A stretch of 64,000 nt of DNA, taken from assembly GCF_905120345.1 (NCBI RefSeq), contig NZ_CAJHOA010000002.1:43773-107772 (forward strand), in the 5' to 3' direction. This DNA is from Denitrificimonas caeni. Its GTDB lineage: Bacteria; Pseudomonadota; Gammaproteobacteria; Pseudomonadales; Pseudomonadaceae. Positions within the stretch are counted from its first letter, which is position 1; every line of letters starts with the position of its first letter. The notes below the pieces were generated by a model. The model had not been told where the DNA came from, did no database searches, and saw nothing but the letters and a program-made list of their open reading frames with translations. The position numbers and the translations under genes are program-made. Of this stretch, positions 1-8,120 are shown piece after piece.

Positions 1-315
1 ATGGACTGCCACGTCGCTACGCTCCTCGCAGAGACAGCACTGCATAGACTGCCACGGCCTTCGGCCTCGCAGAGACAGAAGCGCGTCATTGCGAACTCCA
101 CCCCATCATTGCGAACCCCACCCCGTCTTTGCGAGCGCAGCGAAGCAATCCACCTCGCAAACCACGCGGCGCTCAACCATGGACTGCCACGTCGCTACGC
201 TCCTCGCAGAGACAGCACTGCATAGACTGCCACGGCCTTCGGCCTCGCAGAGACAGTAACGCGTCTTTGCGAACCCTCACCCGTCTTTGCGAACGCAGTG
301 AAGCAATCCAAGGCT
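1..315. repeat. Palindromic intergenic repeat block 1
   Basis: No gene is seen here. The stretch holds copies of a palindromic element whose left half resembles GCGAGCGCAGCGAAGCAATC and whose right half resembles TGCCACGTCGCTACGCTCC. The halves are joined by a short linker (CTCGCAAACCACGCGGCGCTCAACCA-like). A complete copy lies at about 128-215, with partial right halves at 1-35 and 215-255 and a degenerate left half at 283-312 that abuts the GIY-YIG gene. Apparent reading frames giving RSEAIH-like peptides come from the repeat and are not genes. Confidence 0.85.
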
Positions 316-606
316 CTAACCCAGCAAACCTGGATACAAATCAAGCCAATTAATATTGATGGATTCGATTAGATCAATCTTTCTTTTTCTACTCCCAGCT
401 TTCAGTTGCTTTTCTCTAGCAATCGCGCTGATTATTTCTTCACAATCCTCATAATAAACCAATATTTTCAGACCGTGCTTTTTGGTAAAACCGTCACACA
501 ACCCATTTTTATGCTCATACACGCGCCTAATCAAATCACTGGTTACACCAACATAAAGAGTTCCGTTCTTTTTATTCGACATGATGTAAATATAGCCGGA
601 CTTCAT
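316..606 (-). CDS. GIY-YIG nuclease family protein (small, single-domain)
   Basis: A 96-residue single-domain protein. The N-terminus reads GYIYIMSN then GTLYVGVTSDLIRRVYEHK, which matches the GIY-YIG core: the two tyrosines of the GIY/YIG-like strands and the catalytic Arg of the following helix (RRVYEH). A conserved Glu occurs in the AIAREKQLKAG segment. Members of this small UPF0213/YhbQ-like group are putative endonucleases with poorly known roles. The ATG at 606 is preceded by AGGAG about 10 bases upstream, which supports the start. The gene sits alone between two palindromic repeat blocks, and its 3' end touches a repeat half-site. I infer, but cannot show, a link between the nuclease and the repeats. 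Confidence 0.85.
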   Translation of the reverse strand: MKSGYIYIMSNKKNGTLYVGVTSDLIRRVYEHKNGLCDGFTKKHGLKILVYYEDCEEIISAIAREKQLKAGSRKRKIDLIESININWLDLYPGLLG

Positions 607-649
607 ATCTCATAACTCCTGTCCTTGAGTACTGTCATGGCGAGTGTAG

Positions 650-1205
650 CCAAGCCGTCATTGCGAACTCCACCCCGTCTTTGCGAACTCTTATCTCGTC
701 TTTGCGAGCGCAGCGAAGCAATCCACCTCGCAAACCACTCGGTACTCAACCATGGACTGCCGCGTCGCTACACTCCTCGCAGAGACAGAAGCGCGTCTTT
801 GCGAACTCCACCCCGTCTTTGCGAACTCTTATCTCGTCTTTGCGAGCGCAGCGAAGCAATCCACCTCGCAAACCACTCGGTACTCAACCATGGACTGCCG
901 CGTCGCTACACTCCTCGCAGAGACAGAAGCGCGTCTTTGCGAACTCCACCCCGTCTTTGCGAACTCTTATCTCGTCTTTGCGAGCGCAGCGAAGCAATCC
1001 ACCTCGCAAACCACACGGTGCCTAACCATGGACTGCCGCGTCGCTACACTCCTCGCAGAGACAGAAGCGCGTCATTGCAAGCGCCACCCCGTCTTTGCGA
1101 ACTCTTATCTCGTCTTTGCGAGCGCAGCGAAGCAATCCACCTCGCAAACCACGCGGTGCTCAACCATGGACTGCCACGTCGCTACGCTCCTCGCAGAGAC
1201 GAATC
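650..1205. repeat. Tandem array of a 138-bp unit of the palindromic repeat
   Basis: Four copies start at 681, 819, 957 and 1095 (same TTGCGAACTCTTATCTCG anchor), an exact spacing of 138 bp. Each unit contains one full palindromic element (left half with GCAGCGAAGCAATCC, right half with GTCGCTACACTCCTCGCAGAGAC). Because 138 is a multiple of three and the unit lacks stops in some frames, long false reading frames run through the array. The first three units are almost identical, which points to recent amplification; the fourth has drifted and ends near 1203. Confidence 0.9.
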
Positions 1206-1224
1206 CGGCCTCACAGCACCACAA

Positions 1225-2076
1225 CTAAGCATTACGCTCCCCAGTATTTGTAAACCTAATACGCCCCGCCAACTGCATAAAATAATCATGCGACCAAATA
1301 TCTAAAACCTGTGCATTTGCAATAAAGCGTCGCACATCATTCTTGGCCGACTCAACATCCAGTTGCTCAATGCGCTGTATTAACCACGCGCGAAACAAAT
1401 CTGGAGTTAAAAGCTTGTCACCCAAATCCCCACTTTGCCTAGCTCGCATTTCTAAATGCGTTAAATTTAACTCAGCACCCTGCCGCACATACCATTCAAA
1501 ATCGAACCAGTCTCGTCCCTTAACTCGATTTTTCCACCGTCTAAACAACAGAGCATGCATTTTACCGGCATACAAATCAGACAAGCTAAAACACTTCACA
1601 TACACAGAATAAGGATTCAACAACAGCTTTTCTTCGGTTTTAAAACCCAGCGGCGGCTCAGTATCGACCTCGAACTTAATTTTCAACACTTTCTGCCCGC
1701 GCACGCTCACATCATAAATACTGGTATTCTTCTTTAAAAATGCAGATACCACCGCCGTTTCAATCGATTTTTCACGCGCCGAAATCTCCACCTCAAACCC
1801 TAAGGCATTAAACTCAGTGATCAAGGCATCAAAGTAGGGTTCAAAAGAAAAGCCAGCTTGTGATTGCAGTAACGAAAAATCCAAGTCTTCTGAAAATCGT
1901 GGCAGGTCGTAAAAAATTCGTAAGCAAGTCCCGCCATAAAAAGCCGCCTTATCAAAAAAACCTGCCCGCACTAAACCGGCTAACGCAATCTCTTGCATTA
2001 CTTCACGCAAAGCATCATTGATATTATCGCCATCAGCCAAATGATATTTTTTCAGCATCTGCTCAACAACACTCAT
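1225..2076 (-). CDS. abiEii: AbiEii/AbiGii-type nucleotidyltransferase toxin
   Basis: A 283-residue protein of the AbiEii/AbiGii nucleotidyltransferase family, the toxin of type IV toxin-antitoxin and abortive-infection modules. Visible motifs are GGTCLR near residue 49 (family motif I), SEDLDFSL just after (the metal-binding D-x-D), a K-x-KFEVD segment, and a C-terminal KMHALLFRRWKNRVKGRDWFD stretch typical of the family. Length fits the family (about 250-300). It is the downstream gene of a pair: its ATG (2074-2076) overlaps the stop of the upstream antitoxin gene by 4 bp, implying translational coupling. The pair is bounded on both sides by palindromic repeat blocks, which suggests an accessory cassette. 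Phage-defence activity is inferred from the family. Confidence 0.88.
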   Translation of the reverse strand: MSVVEQMLKKYHLADGDNINDALREVMQEIALAGLVRAGFFDKAAFYGGTCLRIFYDLPRFSEDLDFSLLQSQAGFSFEPYFDALITEFNALGFEVEISAREKSIETAVVSAFLKKNTSIYDVSVRGQKVLKIKFEVDTEPPLGFKTEEKLLLNPYSVYVKCFSLSDLYAGKMHALLFRRWKNRVKGRDWFDFEWYVRQGAELNLTHLEMRARQSGDLGDKLLTPDLFRAWLIQRIEQLDVESAKNDVRRFIANAQVLDIWSHDYFMQLAGRIRFTNTGERNA

Positions 2077-2738
2077 AGCAACCCCTCTAGCACCTGACGC
2101 AAAGCTTTAAACTGGCGTGTTTTATAACCAGAGCACGCATACCCGTCCAACACCGTCGGATCAAAATCACATAAGAACGCCTCGTCCAAGCGTAAGTCTT
2201 CAAACAAAAACGCCTCCATAGAAGCCTTGCCTAAAGCCTTTAAGTGGCGAGTTAACAAAACCGTATCACACACCGCCTTGGTTGGACTCGCTAGCCAAAA
2301 GCATTGATTACCGACGCTCTCAATCGTTAAACCAAGCGGAAAAAGCTGCTGCGGAATCTTAGAGTAAGAAAAACGTCCCAAGGAATTTTCCAACTCCCGC
2401 CCACGCCCTGTGCAGACGGACGTAACCTCAATGACTCGTTCAGGAATCAACCCATGCCATGACAGTGCATACTCCAAAGAGACACAAGAGGGTCCATACA
2501 ATCGATTGGCAATCAAAGGCAAGCACAAGGCTTCTTGACGCCAAGGCGCACCCACAACATACAAGCCGCGCTTCAAAGAAATAAGTGTGCCTGAGGCTAA
2601 CCATTCCGAAATTTTATCATTCGGACGTGCGTAATCAGACAACAAAGGCAATAGCGCACCATGCGAAAACGGCACAGCACCAAAGGAAGATAAACGAAAC
2701 TCAAGCATAAAGTCATACTCTTGAGTGGATAAACGCAA
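2073..2738 (-). CDS. abiEi: AbiEi-type antitoxin / transcriptional repressor
   Basis: About 211-221 residues, depending on start. The first third fits a winged-helix region followed by SGTLISLKRGLYVV, a signature of the AbiEi antitoxin N-terminal domain. The C-terminal part (SPTKAVCDTVLL) is typical of the larger AbiEi_4 proteins. It is transcribed just before abiEii with a 4-bp overlap, the canonical order in which the antitoxin represses the operon and counters the toxin. The given start is a TTG at 2738; an in-frame ATG at 2708 is the alternative, and neither has a strong ribosome site. Upstream DNA (2709-2795) is AT-rich and holds the likely promoter. Confidence 0.8.
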   Translation of the reverse strand: MRLSTQEYDFMLEFRLSSFGAVPFSHGALLPLLSDYARPNDKISEWLASGTLISLKRGLYVVGAPWRQEALCLPLIANRLYGPSCVSLEYALSWHGLIPERVIEVTSVCTGRGRELENSLGRFSYSKIPQQLFPLGLTIESVGNQCFWLASPTKAVCDTVLLTRHLKALGKASMEAFLFEDLRLDEAFLCDFDPTVLDGYACSGYKTRQFKALRQVLEGLL

Positions 2739-2804
2739 ATTATCCGACTATCCATGCATAATTACAACAAACCAACAAACACTGCGCTCTATCACTAAGC
2801 CTAT

Positions 2805-3245
2805 CCCTATGAACTGCCACGCCGCTACGCTCCTCGCAGAAACGAGGCCTGGGAGCGCGGGCCGCTGGCCCGCGTTTAGCATCATTGCGAGCCCTAGCTA
2901 GTCATTGCGAGCGCAGCGAAGCAATCCACTCCTCAAACCGCACGGTGCTCAACCATGGATTGCCGCGTCGCTACGCTCCTCGCAATGACCCGCGCTGTCT
3001 TTGCGAACGAAGTGAAGCAATCCACCTCGCAAACCGCACGGTGCTCAACCATGGATTGCCGCGTCACTACGCTCCTCGCAATGACCCGCGCTGTCTTTGC
3101 GAACGAAGTGAAGCAATCCACCTTGCAAACAACGCCGTGCCAACCCATAGACTGCCACGGCTTACAGCCTCGCAGAGACAGAAACGCGTCATTGCGAACA
3201 GCCACCCCGTCTTTGCGACCGCGAGGAACGTGGCGGGAAGCAATC
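2805..3245. repeat. Palindromic intergenic repeat block 3
   Basis: This block contains several copies of the same palindromic element as at 1-315. Two complete neighbouring copies repeat with a spacing of 96 bp (CTCAACCATGGATTGCC at 2948 and 3044). The halves are better paired here (ATTGCGAGCGCAGCGAAGCAATCC against GGATTGCCGCGTCGCTACG, ending TCGCAATGAC), so this version is probably closest to the ancestral form. A separate perfect 8-bp hairpin, CGCGGGCC-GCT-GGCCCGCG, lies at 2856-2874. No gene is supported. Confidence 0.85.
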
Positions 3246-3249
3246 CACC

Positions 3250-3570
3250 TCACAAAACCTCAGCCAACAACCCCTGCGCTTCATTAATCAACAGCTGTAA
3301 ATGCGCTTCATTAATAAAGCTCTCGGCATAAATCTTATACAGAGCCTCTGTACCACTGGGCCGCGCTGCAAACCAGCCGTTCTCAGTACAGACCTTAATC
3401 CCACCTATTGCCGCGCCATTGCCTGGGGCATTCAGCAACACAGAAGTAATTGCCTCACCAGCCAATTCAGTAGCGACAATATGCTTTGCACTCAAACCCT
3501 TAAACGAGGCTTTTTGCTCAGGCGTAGCAGCAGCATCAATGCGACGATAATAAGGCGAGCCGTGTCGTAA
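3250..3570 (-). pseudogene. 3' remnant of a phosphoglucomutase gene
   Basis: The minus strand encodes about 105 residues matching the C-terminus of the intact Pgm at 22418-23995: YYRRIDAAATPEQKA, then NAPGNGAAIGGIKVC and AARPSGTE (the phosphate-binding loop), ending QGLLAEVL. The match begins abruptly near 3570, where upstream sequence becomes unrelated; no start codon or N-terminal three quarters are present. The DNA differs from the intact gene at many third codon positions and is more AT-rich, so it is not a recent copy. It lies at the distal edge of the polysaccharide locus in the same orientation as the intact pgm at the other edge. It is probably a scar of a recombination that brought in or exchanged the locus. 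Confidence 0.85.
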
Positions 3571-3654
3571 TCAATTTCTCAACCCTATCAACAAAAATTT
3601 GAGTTCAATAGTTTACTAATACACGCGGCCAACACAGATGATATATAACCCAAG

Positions 3655-4800
3655 CTATAGGTTTAATATTTGCTCAAGACTGGCCGCATGCGCCTGAGGT
3701 GTTAACTTCTCAAATAACTCTGCATCTACGTTTAAGGCTGGTATAGCTTCTCTTTCAAGCTTATGAAACAAGCTCACTACCGCATCCATATCAGGCTCTG
3801 CAACAAACCCTAACCCATTGTCCAGTACCCACTTGGTAACACTTGTATTGCCACCACAAATAGCAATCACGTGGCAGCCTGAGAACACATACGATGATGA
3901 TTTACTTGGAAACGCATAATTGGTTACTTCATCATCAATTGGCATCAAGCCAAAGCTGTAACCACGTAACACAGCAGCAGCCTGATCGGCTGGTAACACA
4001 CCTAAATAACTGACTTGCTCAAATTGACTGGCCAGCTTCTCAATAGCGCCACGGTAAACACCACCACCAGCAAACACAAAAGGGAGTTGACCACCTTCAT
4101 TTAAGTAACGCTCAATTGCTGCAAGCAGTAATGGAATACGCTGCAAGCGCCCAGCGTTACCGCAATAAACAAAGCCTTGTTTGCGCTCTATTACAACATT
4201 TGTCTCTTGTACAGCGCCCTGAACAGAAGGATTTTCCAACAATACAATAGGTAATTCCTGCCCTGTGCGCTGCGTAATATAAGACTTCATCTGCTCAGTT
4301 AGCGTGATCACTGTTGCTGCTTTACGCGTTGTTTTAACATCAATTTTGCGCAGTAAACGCTCCACCCAATTGGTTTTCCCAGTCACAACTTGTGTTGCTT
4401 CAGGATGAATATCCTGCAAGTGATACACAAACTTTTTACCAAACAACCCACAATACAAACGCACAGCCAAAGGCGTAAAAATGGGTGGATTGGTTGCCAC
4501 ATACACCTTACTCGGGCGATGCCAACATAAACTGAAAAAAACGAATACGGTAAAAGTCAGTAACTCAACAATACGCAAGAGCATGTGGCTTGAAGAGTTG
4601 GTTAAGCTCGGCAAAGTAGAAAACTTAACCCCTTGCCCTCGCTTAGCCATCTGCAGCTTTTCTGGAAAGCCTTTCGCCACTTGGGTAATCACAATGGGCT
4701 GTGCATCTTTACCCAGTGACTCCGATAGCAATAGCAGCGCTTCGCCAATAGCTGGGTTTTCTGGCCAAAAGCTTCGGCTCACTATTGCAATCTTTTCCAT
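3655..4800 (-). CDS. wbjE: Glycosyltransferase family 4 (WbjE/WbuB-like)
   Basis: A 381-residue GT-B fold glycosyltransferase. It has an N-terminal acceptor domain beginning EKIAIVSRSFWPE, a hydrophobic patch near residues 80-100 (membrane association), YHLQDIHPEA, and a C-terminal nucleotide-sugar domain with GFVYCGNAGRLQR and FPSKSSSYVFSG. This resembles the WbuB/WbjE group that transfers N-acetyl-L-fucosamine in O-antigen assembly. It is the last gene of the wbjBCD-type pathway, 19 bp after wbjD, and so probably uses UDP-L-FucNAc; that is inference. The ATG at 4800 has GGAAG upstream and is preferred over a TTG at 4812. Confidence 0.78.
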   Translation of the reverse strand: MEKIAIVSRSFWPENPAIGEALLLLSESLGKDAQPIVITQVAKGFPEKLQMAKRGQGVKFSTLPSLTNSSSHMLLRIVELLTFTVFVFFSLCWHRPSKVYVATNPPIFTPLAVRLYCGLFGKKFVYHLQDIHPEATQVVTGKTNWVERLLRKIDVKTTRKAATVITLTEQMKSYITQRTGQELPIVLLENPSVQGAVQETNVVIERKQGFVYCGNAGRLQRIPLLLAAIERYLNEGGQLPFVFAGGGVYRGAIEKLASQFEQVSYLGVLPADQAAAVLRGYSFGLMPIDDEVTNYAFPSKSSSYVFSGCHVIAICGGNTSVTKWVLDNGLGFVAEPDMDAVVSLFHKLEREAIPALNVDAELFEKLTPQAHAASLEQILNL

Positions 4801-4819
4801 GACAGCTTCCAACCTTAAA

Positions 4820-5956
4820 TTAATACTGCTTCCAAACGGTACGCATCACGTAGTCACGATAGCTGTGCACAATACGCACAATTTTATCTGACACATTCGG
4901 CATGCTGTAATCTGCCACCAAGCGCAACGTGCGCTCTGTGCCACTCAGCTGACTTTCCAATACTTGCAAGGCTTGCATCACGCGATCAGCTTCTAAGCCC
5001 ACCATCATTACTGAGGCTTCTTCCATACCTTCTGGACGCTCATGCGCTTCACGCAGATTCAGGGCTGGGAAGTTTAGAATGGATGACTCTTCGTTAATGG
5101 TGCCGCTGTCTGACAAGGAGGCTTTAGCCGATAACTGCAGCTTATTGTAGTCTTTAAAGCCCATTGGCTTGAGCAAGCGCACATTGGCGTGAAACTCAAC
5201 ACCCATCGCATCGACACGCTTTTGTGTGCGCGGGTGGGTAGAGACGATCACTGGATAGTCATAATGCGCAGCAACGGTATTGAGCACATCAACCAGTTTG
5301 AGGAAGTTTTTATCGGAATCGATATTCTCTTCACGGTGCGCGCTAACGATAAAGAACTTACCTTCTTCTAAACCTAAACGCTGCAGCACGTCAGACTGTT
5401 CAATGCCTTCACGATAATAGTTCAGCACTTCAAACATTGGGCTGCCGGTTTTAATCACCATGTCGGGCGACAAACCTTCACGCAGTAAGTAATCACGGGC
5501 AATGGTGCTGTACGTCAGATTGATATCTGCGGTGTGATCGACAATACGACGGTTAATTTCTTCTGGTACACGCATATCAAAGCAGCGATTACCGGCTTCC
5601 ATGTGGAAGGTCGGAATCTTACGGCGCTTCGCTGGAATTACTGCCATACAGCTGTTGGTATCACCCAGTACCAGCAAGGCTTCTGGCTGCACTTCAGCTA
5701 ACACTCGGTCCACGGCAATAATCACATTACCAATGGTTTCCGCACCACTCTGCCCGGCTGCATTTAAAAAATGATCAGGTTTGCGAATGCCTAAATCCTC
5801 AAAGAAGATTTGGTTTAACTCGTAATCATAGTTTTGACCGGTGTGCACCAAAATATGCTCACAATGCTCATCCATCTTCGCCATCACCCGTGATAAACGA
5901 ATGATTTCAGGGCGCGTACCGACAACGGTGACGACTTTTAATTTTTTAATAGTCAT
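4820..5956 (-). CDS. wbjD: UDP-N-acetylglucosamine 2-epimerase family (WbjD/FnlC)
   Basis: A 378-residue non-hydrolysing UDP-HexNAc 2-epimerase. The start VVTVVGTRPEIIR is the family signature, followed by HTGQNYDYELNQIFFEDL, GDTNSCMAV, MEAGNRCFD, SAHREENID and SDSGTINEESS. The last step to UDP-N-acetyl-L-fucosamine uses this family, and the gene lies with wbjB and wbjC. An ATG at 5956 begins the conserved core; an upstream in-frame codon at 5986 would add ten residues that do not look conserved. It is separated from wbjC by a 2.1-kb block of unrelated genes and repeats, which is unusual for this gene set. Confidence 0.88.
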   Translation of the reverse strand: MTIKKLKVVTVVGTRPEIIRLSRVMAKMDEHCEHILVHTGQNYDYELNQIFFEDLGIRKPDHFLNAAGQSGAETIGNVIIAVDRVLAEVQPEALLVLGDTNSCMAVIPAKRRKIPTFHMEAGNRCFDMRVPEEINRRIVDHTADINLTYSTIARDYLLREGLSPDMVIKTGSPMFEVLNYYREGIEQSDVLQRLGLEEGKFFIVSAHREENIDSDKNFLKLVDVLNTVAAHYDYPVIVSTHPRTQKRVDAMGVEFHANVRLLKPMGFKDYNKLQLSAKASLSDSGTINEESSILNFPALNLREAHERPEGMEEASVMMVGLEADRVMQALQVLESQLSGTERTLRLVADYSMPNVSDKIVRIVHSYRDYVMRTVWKQY

Positions 5957-6016
5957 AAATATTTCAGCCAATAATAGGCATAGCACTACATAATGAGCGC
6001 TGTACCTTATTAATAA

Positions 6017-6435
6017 TCAGTGAGAGGAACGGCGAACAGACCAGATGATGCCAGCCAGAGCTGCAATAACAGCACCTGCCACAGCATAGGCGCCGATATT
6101 AATGGAAAAAACAGCGACAGATAAAAACAGAATCACTACCAATACTGCGACTAAGACACCGAGACGGTAATCTGTATGCTCTTGCTTCTCTTGGCGCTCA
6201 CGAGAACGTATTTCTATTTCACGCACAGAAAGAGCTTTTTCTTGCAACAAAACCTCAGCATCCATGGATTTCTCAGCCATTTTACCAGCCTATCGGCTAA
6301 GCCTGGCATCAGCTCATCATACTTCTTAAGTAAATCTGGGTGCGGTACGGGGCCTGAGAATTGCTCCACACGATGCTGGCGTACTGCATCGCCCCTTTTA
6401 GGCTTGCTTGATTGCTTAGGAGGCTTGTTTGACAT
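6017..6435 (-). pseudogene. DUF2335 membrane protein gene, split by a frameshift
   Basis: Two overlapping frames together make one DUF2335 protein. The upstream frame (start 6435) gives VEQFSGPVPHPDLLKKYDEL then PGLADRLVK, the N-terminal signature of the family. The frame starting at 6280 gives MAEKSMDAEVLLQEKALSVR, a charged helix, then two transmembrane segments (LGVLVAVLVVILFLSVAVF and the AVAGAVIAALAGIIW stretch). The join is at a run of four A near 6281-6284 (minus-strand GTAAAATGG): one extra A would fuse them as LADRLVKMAEKSM. It is either a true single-base disruption or a sequencing error. The ATG within the A-run context could also allow reinitiation. Function of DUF2335 is not known to me. 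Confidence 0.75.
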
Positions 6436-6610
6436 CAGATAACGCCTTTACAAAAGCATTGTGCATTAAGGCTTCAGCCTCAGGCACGACCCTAAACTCA
6501 CCCTCAATATCGTACTGCCTCGATGCTTTACTCGCAGGCTCACGCTTCGGTGCTGGTTTGAAGGGGTCGAACGCGCTAAGGAACCCTGCCCAAAAGTGTT
6601 TACTCTTCAT
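6416..6610 (-). CDS. Small hypothetical protein (64 aa)
   Basis: Starts MKSKHFWAGFLSAFDPFKPA and ends ALMHNAFVKALSDVKQAS. The ATG at 6610 has a strong GGAGG seven or eight bases upstream, so I prefer it to the longer frame from 6706. Its 3' end overlaps the start of the DUF2335 gene by 20 bp, suggesting that the two are co-translated partners. No family is recognised. It has a basic, proline-rich middle and no signal peptide or clear membrane helix. Confidence 0.6.
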   Translation of the reverse strand: MKSKHFWAGFLSAFDPFKPAPKREPASKASRQYDIEGEFRVVPEAEALMHNAFVKALSDVKQAS

Positions 6611-6727
6611 TTTTTGTCCTCCGGTGTAAAACCGATATGCATTGATTCTACAATACACAATGCAATACACAAGGTTTAACAGGCTTCTCACGAGCAAAGA
6701 CCTCATTGGCCCAAAGCACAGGAAGCC

Positions 6728-7270
6728 TTAACTTGTGACAACACCATCAGAACGTATGGAGTACATAGTATTCTGTATGATTTCAGCTAGCTCATAGAGT
6801 TCTTCAAAACTTATTTTAGGCTTATCAATAAGCCAATAACGCCCATGCGCTAGCCAATGCCTATAACGTAAAACCACTTTAATTTTTTGAAAGAAGCGTC
6901 GTGTTTCAGGATAAACAGCTTCCCAACCATTAATAATGTCACTTTCAAACGAAATTCGTTTAGGTTGTTTATAACTGTCACGAAAATATCTACTCAGTGG
7001 GTCTTTATACCTTTTTTCAATACGGTCATGAAAATCCAATTGAAGAAATGCCTCGAGACTCGTCATCAAAGAAAAGGTCGCTTGCAGCTCTAGTTCAGCG
7101 GTTCTCTTTATAAAAAGCTGCTGAATTTCCTTAGCACTCATTAAAGCAAAACGCTCAAAATGCTCTGCTTGAGAAAATAATAAGCTCAACCCTTCTTCAG
7201 CGTCTTTTTTATATAAATACACTTCAGATAAAGGCAGCTCATCACCTGACCGACTCAACCTTTTAGCCAT
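6728..7270 (-). CDS. HEPN-like domain protein (putative RNase-type toxin or accessory)
   Basis: A 180-residue helical protein. The segment RYRHWLAHGRYW near residue 135 contains an R-x4-H motif (RHWLAH), the catalytic signature of HEPN RNases found in toxins and defence proteins. The rest looks all-helical, with conserved-looking FSLMTSLEAFLQLDF. The start overlaps the end of the upstream 175-residue gene by 8 bp, a two-gene unit resembling toxin plus partner. I do not recognise a precise family and the HEPN call rests on the motif and predicted helices. Confidence 0.55.
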   Translation of the reverse strand: MAKRLSRSGDELPLSEVYLYKKDAEEGLSLLFSQAEHFERFALMSAKEIQQLFIKRTAELELQATFSLMTSLEAFLQLDFHDRIEKRYKDPLSRYFRDSYKQPKRISFESDIINGWEAVYPETRRFFQKIKVVLRYRHWLAHGRYWLIDKPKISFEELYELAEIIQNTMYSIRSDGVVTS

Positions 7271-7790
7271 GACTTACTTCCATAATGGCTTCTAACAGTG
7301 CTTCTCGAGTCAAAGGAATATAACGAATATTGGGTGCTGGCGTAGCAATTTTCCACACTAATTTACTGGGATTAATCTTAGTTTCTGGAAGTTCTGTTTC
7401 ACCTGATACACGCACTGAAATTGTAGGTTTATCAGCATTTTCAGGAACTAACACCCACTTCACTGTGCCTGCTAAACCCTTCATATCATAACGGCCATGT
7501 GCAGCAATTAAATTTGTGCCGATTGGTTTTAGTTCAATCACTTCCTTGGGCAACCGAATAGTTAATTGAGGAATATCATACTCACCCAAATACTGCTCAC
7601 TCAGCTGAACCACTTTACGCTCACATTGTATATCTTCATTAAACTCAGCTAAAAAACTTTCAACTTGAGTAATAAATGCCTCTGCAGCAGTTTGCCAAGC
7701 AACTTTTTTAGCTTCCCAGTCTATTGTTTCAACTTGGGAGTGCTGCTGCTTTTGATCTGCTAAAAAATCACGAAATTTATCAGGACTCAT
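7263..7790 (-). CDS. Hypothetical protein, partner of the HEPN-like gene
   Basis: 175 residues. The N-terminal half looks helical (AWQTAAEAFITQVESFLAEF). The C-terminal half looks beta-rich (LTIRLPKEVIELKPIGTNLI, then ISVRVSGETELPE). No known family is recognised and no catalytic motif stands out. It is the first gene of a pair with the HEPN-like protein, overlapping it by 8 bp, so it may be a cognate antitoxin, an adaptor or a sensor. There is no clear ribosome site before the ATG at 7790. A palindromic repeat block begins about 65 bp upstream. Confidence 0.55.
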   Translation of the reverse strand: MSPDKFRDFLADQKQQHSQVETIDWEAKKVAWQTAAEAFITQVESFLAEFNEDIQCERKVVQLSEQYLGEYDIPQLTIRLPKEVIELKPIGTNLIAAHGRYDMKGLAGTVKWVLVPENADKPTISVRVSGETELPETKINPSKLVWKIATPAPNIRYIPLTREALLEAIMEVSHG

Positions 7791-7854
7791 GTATATACAC
7801 CCTCCAAAATATCTACTGGATAGAAACAGCTTAGACTACTTAGCATTATCAGTA

Positions 7855-8120
7855 AGGTTGCCGCGTCGCTACGTTCCTCGCAGTGACGGCAACGCGTCAT
7901 TGCGAGCACCACCCCGTCTTTGCGAGCGCAGCGAAGCAATCCACCTCGCAAACAACGCGGCGCTCAACCATAGACTGCCACGTCGCTACGCTCCTCGCAG
8001 AGACGTCGGTGCGCCTTTACGCCTCCCACTCTGTCTTTGCGAGCGTAGCGAAGCAATCCACCCCGCAAACCAACACAATGCCGACCATGGACTGCCACGG
8101 TCTACGGCCTCGCAGTGACA
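7855..8120. repeat. Palindromic intergenic repeat block 4
   Basis: This holds about two and a half copies of the element seen at 1-315: half-sites GCGAGCGCAGCGAAGCAATC at about 7921 and GCGAGCGTAGCGAAGCAATC at 8038, with right halves at 7858-7887, 7974-8004 and 8090-8120. It fills the space between the HEPN-containing block and wbjC. The short reading frames here are repeat products, not genes. Confidence 0.85.

Noticed and set aside
650-1205. CRISPR array
   Set aside because: The period is 138 bp with almost no variable spacer, there are no cas genes nearby, and the repeats are inverted half-sites of a known type of intergenic palindrome.
625-1305. A 226-residue reading frame with internal repeats through the 138-bp array
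   Set aside because: It consists of translated copies of a palindromic DNA repeat that remain open because the unit is a multiple of three. Three overlapping frames on the same strand are open too, and no ribosome site or conserved start is seen.
2885-3331. Overlapping reading frames on both strands in repeat block 3
   Set aside because: They share the RSEAIH-type peptide of the other repeat blocks and continue into the pgm remnant in the wrong direction.
6281-6284. Programmed -1 ribosomal frameshift in the DUF2335 gene
   Set aside because: GTAAAATGG is not a standard slippery heptamer and no downstream pseudoknot is evident. A plain indel is the simpler reading.
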